This document shows, in pieces, positions 59,298 to 64,000 of a stretch of 64,000 nt of DNA. The stretch spans positions 62,001-126,000 of the forward strand of contig CAJUKD010000001.1 in assembly GCA_910587235.1 (NCBI GenBank). Reading direction: 5' to 3'. How positions within the stretch are numbered: the first letter of the stretch is position 1; each line of letters opens with the position of its first letter. The notes beneath the pieces were generated by a model. The model was not told the origin of the DNA. It made no database searches and saw only the letters and a program-made list of their open reading frames with translations. The stretch is from an uncultured Muribaculaceae bacterium. GTDB lineage: Bacteria; Bacteroidota; Bacteroidia; Bacteroidales; Muribaculaceae. The position numbers and the translations under genes were made by a program.

Positions 59298-59951
59298 TTA
59301 CATAATTGATGGCATCTTCATCACCTCTGATTCCGGGAAATGTGATGCTGTATAACGGCTTATGAAGCCGAATGTGTCGGCGGCGATGGTGGCGTCGGAA
59401 TCAAAATGAGTGTTGTAGACAACGGCGGCAAGTTCTATACCGCGGGAGGATATGGCTTCGAGCGACAGCACTGTATGGTTTATGGAACCGAGTACACCGT
59501 TTGTAACGAGTACGGCAGGCAGCTTACGCGATGCTATATAGTCTATGCAGAAAAGATCGTCTGTTACCGGCACCATCAGTCCGCCGGCGCCCTCGATGAG
59601 AACGCGGTCATAGCGCCCTGAAAGGATCTCTGTGCTTCGGTCTGCAAGGCCGAGGTCGATTTCGCGTCCGTCGATCCGTGCGGCCAGCTGAGCCGAAGCC
59701 GGGTAGGAGAATATGATTGGAGCTGTTGTCCCGTCCAGATCTTCCGGCAGAGCGCCGGTGCCGCATAGGCGTCGGTGAGCTTCTATATCTTCGGAGCTGC
59801 CGGTGCAGCCTGTCTGTATGAATTTCTGGGTGGCTACGCTCAGGCCTTGTCGCGTCATAAGGCCTGCGAGCCATGCTGTGGCGTAGGTCTTTCCGGCGTC
59901 GGTGTCAATGCCTGTTACGAAGAGAGTCTTATAATTAAGAAGTTTATCCAT
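59298..59951 (-). CDS. bioD: Dethiobiotin synthase
   Basis: Closes the ureido ring of biotin from diaminopelargonic acid, CO2 and ATP. It has 217 residues. The P-loop is GIDTDAGKT at 14-22, the substrate-side motif is QKFIQTGC at 42-49 and the second nucleotide segment is EGAGGLMVPV. The start at 59951 overlaps the end of bioGC by 8 bases, so the two are translationally coupled. bioF, bioA and bioB are not in this window. Confidence 0.95.
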   Translation of the reverse strand: MDKLLNYKTLFVTGIDTDAGKTYATAWLAGLMTRQGLSVATQKFIQTGCTGSSEDIEAHRRLCGTGALPEDLDGTTAPIIFSYPASAQLAARIDGREIDLGLADRSTEILSGRYDRVLIEGAGGLMVPVTDDLFCIDYIASRKLPAVLVTNGVLGSINHTVLSLEAISSRGIELAAVVYNTHFDSDATIAADTFGFISRYTASHFPESEVMKMPSIM

Positions 59952-61362
59952 TTTTTTTCAGGATGATGATGATGGGGCGATATGTGATGTGGTATTTTCC
60001 GTCGAGATCGGGTTGGTAGTTGTCGATGCGCCGCCGCAGGTCTGTTCGGTCGCCGCCGCGACCGAGAGCGTTGACTCCGGTGGCTTTAAGATGACGGAAC
60101 ACATCTATGGAACTGTCAAAAGTCATGTCGCAGGCATATTCCTCGAAGTGGAGCAGATCGAATCCTGCGGGGATTATTCCGCGCCATTGTTCTGCTGTCA
60201 GCATAGGCAACGAACGACCTGTCACGGCTTCCACTTCAGCGAGATTTCCTTTGGTGAAAGCCGAGAACGCAAGAATTCCTCCCTTGCCGAGAATCTGCAT
60301 GCTCCGGCGCATGAAGCGCGAAGGCGAATTGAACCATTGTATGGTTGATGCCGAGGCTATCATGTCGAGCGAGTCGGAAGGGATGGCTGATATTGCAGTT
60401 TCGGCGTCGCATCGCCGGAATATGATTCTGTTGCCGGGATAGTCTTCGATTCCTTCCGGAGCGTTGCCGGCTATGTCCCATAATTCGAACGAAGCACTGT
60501 CGAGGTGGCGGGCAAGCCGGTGCGATAGTGAACCTGTACCGCAGCCTATTTCCAGCACGCGTGCGCCACGACGCTCTATTGCGTCGGTCACCCGGCATGA
60601 TGTCATGGCTTTGTGCAGCCGGCTGACAATATCGCTCTGTACGGGTGCTGCTGAATCGTAGCTTCTGCGACCGCGTCCGAAGCGTTCGGCAGCCATCTGT
60701 TTGTCGACGAAATGACGGTCGATTATTCGCTGCATGTCCATCAGGTGGCCGGCATTTTCACACACTGTCAGAGGCACGCCGGCCTCGTTCCATGCCCGCC
60801 ACTGGTTTACGGCGGGGAATATGGCGTCCATCCGTCCTATAATCGCCAGATCCCACTTCCCGACAGGAGGATTGGAAAGCAGTGGCGGTGGATATATGGC
60901 GGCAAGTTCGTCGGCAAGCTCTTTTATGTCGCGTTGAGGCTGATGATTTTGGAAGCGTTCGAAATCGACGCGCTCGGCGGCCAAGCGACGGTAAAATTTA
61001 CGTAAGGATGATTCACACAGGCCGTCGGCTGTGCCCAGGAATATACGAACGGGAATGCCGTTGCGGTTGTCGACCGGCTTCAGTGTGCCGTTGACGGCTA
61101 TCCGCTTGGTGATTCGGCTGTCGATGGCATGTGTCGACATTGAGGCGGCATAGACCCCCATCGACCATGCGAGAATGCAGATTTCGCGATACCGAGCCAC
61201 GATTCCCCAGTCGATGGTGAAGTCGCGGTAGTCCCAGATTACGACGATATCGTATCCGTCGCGGTGCAAACCTTCGAAAGGATTGTTGTCCATGGCCCAT
61301 CCTGCGAAGAGAATTATGACGCTGTCGTTTGATTCTGACGATGATACGAATTTATATTGCAT
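59944..61362 (-). CDS. Fused BioG esterase and BioC methyltransferase
   Basis: A two-domain enzyme of 472 residues that acts at both ends of pimeloyl-ACP synthesis. Residues 1-215 are the BioG (DUF452) carboxylesterase, which removes the methyl ester from pimeloyl-ACP; its triad is S67 in LAWSMGVY, D179 in GRMDAIF and H206 in ENAGHLMD. Residues 222-472 are BioC, which methylates malonyl-ACP; the SAM motif is LEIGCGTGS at about 270-278. Together they cap and uncap the growing chain. Such fusions are known in Bacteroides. It is first in an operon with bioD. A -7 box lies at 61392. Confidence 0.92.
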   Translation of the reverse strand: MQYKFVSSSESNDSVIILFAGWAMDNNPFEGLHRDGYDIVVIWDYRDFTIDWGIVARYREICILAWSMGVYAASMSTHAIDSRITKRIAVNGTLKPVDNRNGIPVRIFLGTADGLCESSLRKFYRRLAAERVDFERFQNHQPQRDIKELADELAAIYPPPLLSNPPVGKWDLAIIGRMDAIFPAVNQWRAWNEAGVPLTVCENAGHLMDMQRIIDRHFVDKQMAAERFGRGRRSYDSAAPVQSDIVSRLHKAMTSCRVTDAIERRGARVLEIGCGTGSLSHRLARHLDSASFELWDIAGNAPEGIEDYPGNRIIFRRCDAETAISAIPSDSLDMIASASTIQWFNSPSRFMRRSMQILGKGGILAFSAFTKGNLAEVEAVTGRSLPMLTAEQWRGIIPAGFDLLHFEEYACDMTFDSSIDVFRHLKATGVNALGRGGDRTDLRRRIDNYQPDLDGKYHITYRPIIIILKKNG

Positions 61363-61391
61363 TTCGATGCGCTACAAGCGATTTTTTACTT

Positions 61392-61400
61392 ACAAAATTA
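61392..61400 (-). promoter_or_regulatory. -7 promoter box for bioGC-bioD
   Basis: Minus strand reads TAATTTTGT, an exact fit; a TTTG lies 16 bases upstream (61417-61420), overlapping the terminator of the previous gene. Confidence 0.5.
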
Positions 61401-61417
61401 CATAAAAAATAGATAGC

Positions 61418-61455
61418 AAAAAAATAGGTTGCGTGTAAGCGCAACCTATTTTTTT
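61418..61455 (-). terminator. Terminator of the GH13 gene
   Basis: AAAAAAATAGGTTGCG pairs perfectly with CGCAACCTATTTTTTT, with T tracts on both strands. Confidence 0.85.
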
Positions 61456-61472
61456 GTATAGATGTGAAGTTA

Positions 61473-64000
61473 TCAGCGGACGGCGACTTTTGTAGCGTGT
61501 CCGTCGACGATTACGATATAGAGTCCGGCAGGAACATGCAGCGAAGGCTGCAGGCGGCCTGCGATGTTGTATACTGCTATATTGTCGTAGTCGCCGGTGA
61601 CGATAATCTCGCCTGTGCCGCCGATGACAGTGCAATCGTTTCCGTTGTCGTCGGCTATTATGTTGTTGCCGATGCCGCTTACCTTGTCGGTGGCGAATAC
61701 GGCGAAGCTGTTGGCGGGAACAGTGACGCTGAGTTCTGCGCCTTCGGCTTTGACGGCTGGCATGAAGCCGGGAGTTGCGTAGATAAGTTTGGCATTGGAG
61801 GTGTTCATCACCGAGGGTGTTACGGTGATGTCCATTGATGCACTGTAGGACGGGTTGATGAATGCTATGATTTCCTTGTCGGCGGTTGCCAGACGCATTG
61901 TACGCTGTTTATCGAAGCGTGAAGTCAGGCCTTTGGCCTCGAATGTGGCGTCGCGGGCAAAGAGTTCGGGGTTGGATGCACGCAGGAGGTTCATGCGGGT
62001 GTAGGCGCGGAGCACGTGCAGACGGTCGGCATCTTCAAGATATTTCCAGTGTACGATTTTTGGATCTGTGTTGTTGCCGTTGTTGCTGTCTTTGGTGTTC
62101 TGCTGGTTGCCGAGTTCACCGAACTGCCATATCATCTTGGGACCGGGTGTTAGAAGCATCTGTACGCCGACGGAGGCCAGGCGCTTCATGGTTACGGCTT
62201 TGTCGCCCTTGACCTGCGGAGTCACGCCCCAGGTGTCGACCTTGTAGCCCATTCGTTGCTCGTCGTGGCTTTCGGCATATGATACGGTGGAACCCCAGGG
62301 GCGGTTTCCCTGATTGCGTGAGAAGAACTGGTTCATGCCCATGGCACCGTTGTCCCAGCCCATGGCATACTGGCAGGATGCGTCGTTGATGTTTGCCCAT
62401 TGTAGCTGTCCGTCTTCGCCGAGTTCGATTTCCTCTTTTGATCCGGCAAGGTCTTCGTTGATGTGGATACCGTCGGGTTTGACAGACTTGATGACGCCGT
62501 GCAGGCGTTTCATGCGGTTGACACGTGAGGCATTGTAGGCTTCTGTGCCGGAAGAGTAGCTGTCATTGTCGCCAAGGCCTTTTACGAGGTCGAAGCGGAA
62601 TCCGTCGACATTGTATTCTTCAAGCCAGTAGACAAGTGCGTCGGTCCATTGCTGCTGCACCAGTGCGTTGCCCTGATTCCAGTCGTTGAGCACGCTGTAA
62701 TCGTGGGGTGCAACCTTGTTGTAGAACGGATTGGAGTTGATGTCGTACATCTGATACCATGGGTGCAGACCGTCGCTCTGGTTGAACACGATGTCAAGGA
62801 TGACGGCTATACCTGCTTTGTGGCATTCTTCGATGAAATCCTTATAGTCGGTGGGGGAGCCATAGGCTTTGTCGGGAGCGAGGTAGAAGTTTGTGTTGTA
62901 GCCCCATGAGTTGTTGCCGTTGAATTCCATGATTGGCATAAGTTCCACGGCATTAACGCCGAGATCCTTAAGATAAGGAATCTTTTCAATGGCTTTGCGT
63001 ACGGTTCCGTTGGCGGAGGCTACGCCTTCATTGCCAGTGAAATCGCGGAACAGGAGTTCGTAGATCACCAGATTGTCATGGTCGGGAATGGTGAAGTCGG
63101 AGAATTCGTATTCGTCGATGTCGCCGCGATACACGCCCAGCATCACGTCCGAGAATTTCTCGTAGGGGTACTGTGGACGGTCGGGCCAGATTGTCTTTGA
63201 CAGATAACGGTCGTTGTAGCAGTCCAGAATAAGGTGGGCGTATGGGTCGGCGACTTTGTAAGTGTCGTCGACAACGAAGTAGTAGGGATACCATTCATTG
63301 TCGGCAAGGCCGTCGACAGTGATCCAGAAATAGCGGTTACCCTGATAGTCCTGGTATTTCATCATGTTTTTGCCGAGGAACTTGTAGTCGTCCCACGAAG
63401 GCACGAGCATAACGCTGGTCTTGCCGGGAGCGGCGAGGCAGAATGTCACTGTGCCGTCGGTATTTTTGACAGCACCCATACGGGGTGTACCGCCGGGATA
63501 AGTTTCGGCTTGTGACTGGCCGGGGAAAGCGATGTCGAAGCTTTCGCTGCGGGTAACATCTCCTTGGGTAGCGCGGGCTTCGATGCTGTATTCACCTTTT
63601 TCTGTGAAATTGATTTCCTTGCTGAGAGTCGATGCGTTGGCGGCTGATGCGACAGGTGTTCCGTTCATCAGAATTTCAAGTTTGCCGGCAGAAGTTGTGT
63701 TGACGGTGAAAGTCATGGCCGTAGGCTGTGATATCACGCGTTTGGGCGAGCTGCAGTTGAATTGCATCTGGAAGCCTTCGGGCATTACGTCGACATAGAT
63801 ATCGCCTCCTGTGGCTGTCTTGCATTCCTTGCGGCCGTCGGCGGTGCGGAATACAAGAGCAATCTGTTTTACCGTTTCCGAAGGGTCCGTAATGCCGAAA
63901 TAGCCGGCTATGGTGCCGATCGACAATGTATATGTGTTCGGGCTTATGTACTTCAGATGGTTTTTGTCTGTGTTGGCCTCCTGGGCATTGCCTGACGACG
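61473..64000 (-). CDS. Secreted GH13 alpha-amylase-family enzyme with T9SS-like tail (5' end outside window)
   Basis: The frame is open to the window edge, so the N-terminus is missing; 842 residues plus the stop are visible, and an in-frame TTG at 63926 is not the start. An N-terminal beta-sandwich and a CBM48-like domain precede the barrel. GH13 regions are found: region I DIVFNQSDG (Gln where His is usual), region II DGFRFDLVKG with the Asp nucleophile, region III HINEDLAG with the acid Glu, and region IV AESHDEQR. The end VYNIAGRLQPSL with GLYIVIVDG resembles a type A T9SS sorting signal. Likely starch- or pullulan-type substrate. Confidence 0.88.
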   Translation of the reverse strand, partial: SSGNAQEANTDKNHLKYISPNTYTLSIGTIAGYFGITDPSETVKQIALVFRTADGRKECKTATGGDIYVDVMPEGFQMQFNCSSPKRVISQPTAMTFTVNTTSAGKLEILMNGTPVASAANASTLSKEINFTEKGEYSIEARATQGDVTRSESFDIAFPGQSQAETYPGGTPRMGAVKNTDGTVTFCLAAPGKTSVMLVPSWDDYKFLGKNMMKYQDYQGNRYFWITVDGLADNEWYPYYFVVDDTYKVADPYAHLILDCYNDRYLSKTIWPDRPQYPYEKFSDVMLGVYRGDIDEYEFSDFTIPDHDNLVIYELLFRDFTGNEGVASANGTVRKAIEKIPYLKDLGVNAVELMPIMEFNGNNSWGYNTNFYLAPDKAYGSPTDYKDFIEECHKAGIAVILDIVFNQSDGLHPWYQMYDINSNPFYNKVAPHDYSVLNDWNQGNALVQQQWTDALVYWLEEYNVDGFRFDLVKGLGDNDSYSSGTEAYNASRVNRMKRLHGVIKSVKPDGIHINEDLAGSKEEIELGEDGQLQWANINDASCQYAMGWDNGAMGMNQFFSRNQGNRPWGSTVSYAESHDEQRMGYKVDTWGVTPQVKGDKAVTMKRLASVGVQMLLTPGPKMIWQFGELGNQQNTKDSNNGNNTDPKIVHWKYLEDADRLHVLRAYTRMNLLRASNPELFARDATFEAKGLTSRFDKQRTMRLATADKEIIAFINPSYSASMDITVTPSVMNTSNAKLIYATPGFMPAVKAEGAELSVTVPANSFAVFATDKVSGIGNNIIADDNGNDCTVIGGTGEIIVTGDYDNIAVYNIAGRLQPSLHVPAGLYIVIVDGHATKVAVR

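Noticed and set aside
1..64000. CRISPR array, prophage or complete insertion sequence
   Set aside because: No regularly spaced repeats, phage genes or transposase were seen.

Overview
The window looks like ordinary chromosome from a Bacteroidales bacterium with moderate-to-high GC. A Muribaculaceae-type gut lineage is my best guess, but that is inference from gene families and codon style; no rRNA is present to confirm it. The main evidence is a 2485-residue SprA translocon of the type IX secretion system (T9SS) next to ruvA, a type III glutamine synthetase, a 625-residue PurF-like protein, a BioG-BioC fusion, a DUF4954 protein, and repeated Bacteroidetes-type promoters (-7 box TAnnTTTG with C or T after it). 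Most genes are housekeeping; I see no prophage, plasmid, CRISPR array or complete insertion sequence.

Layout. 1-3.1 kb: end of an unknown gene, then a plus-strand operon pepT-miaA-crcB. 3.2-8.6 kb: htpG and a tricorn-like protease, both on the minus strand. 8.7-10.6 kb: secreted amidase and an MCE/MlaD protein. 10.7-15.4 kb: dnaA, a 2-hydroxyacid dehydrogenase, a MalY/PatB-type C-S lyase and dapF. 15.4-19.8 kb: minus-strand PurF-like protein and glnN, the latter with a long structured leader. 19.9-24.8 kb: a possible small RNA, a 1331-residue secreted Ig-repeat protein, and a 0.5 kb intergenic element with inverted ends. 24.8-30.6 kb: HtrA protease, a small Rossmann-like protein, efp, holA, an orphan HsdR-N nuclease-domain protein and asd. 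30.7-38.2 kb: Kef-type antiporter, DUF3298 lipoprotein, M23/LysM peptidase, ndk, DUF4954 and an O-acetyltransferase. 38.2-44.3 kb: tRNA-His as its own unit, then a DUF2007-TolC-adaptor-permease-permease-ATPase export operon. 44.4-49.2 kb: tyrS, cdd, a TPR membrane protein, MATE transporter and ruvA. 49.2-56.7 kb: sprA. 56.8-61.4 kb: gpmI, a small membrane protein, a RNase D-like exonuclease, bioD and bioGC. 61.5-64 kb: a GH13 glycosidase running off the window.

Functional links. SprA is the outer-membrane gate of T9SS, and both the 1331-residue Ig-repeat protein and the GH13 enzyme end in sequences resembling type A T9SS sorting signals, so the window holds the gate and two candidate cargoes. 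bioGC and bioD supply the pimeloyl-ACP and dethiobiotin steps of biotin synthesis; bioF, bioA and bioB are not here. asd and dapF belong to the aspartate/diaminopimelate route, and the amidase, M23 peptidase and MCE protein to the cell envelope.

Most unusual points: an inverted-end intergenic element and a dispersed repeat family sharing its core; a terminator-like hairpin in the glnN leader; an A-B-C-D super-repeat interrupted by AT-rich islands in the secreted protein; a possible promoter-plus-terminator RNA unit at 19.95-20.1 kb; and two genes whose promoters predict leaderless mRNAs.
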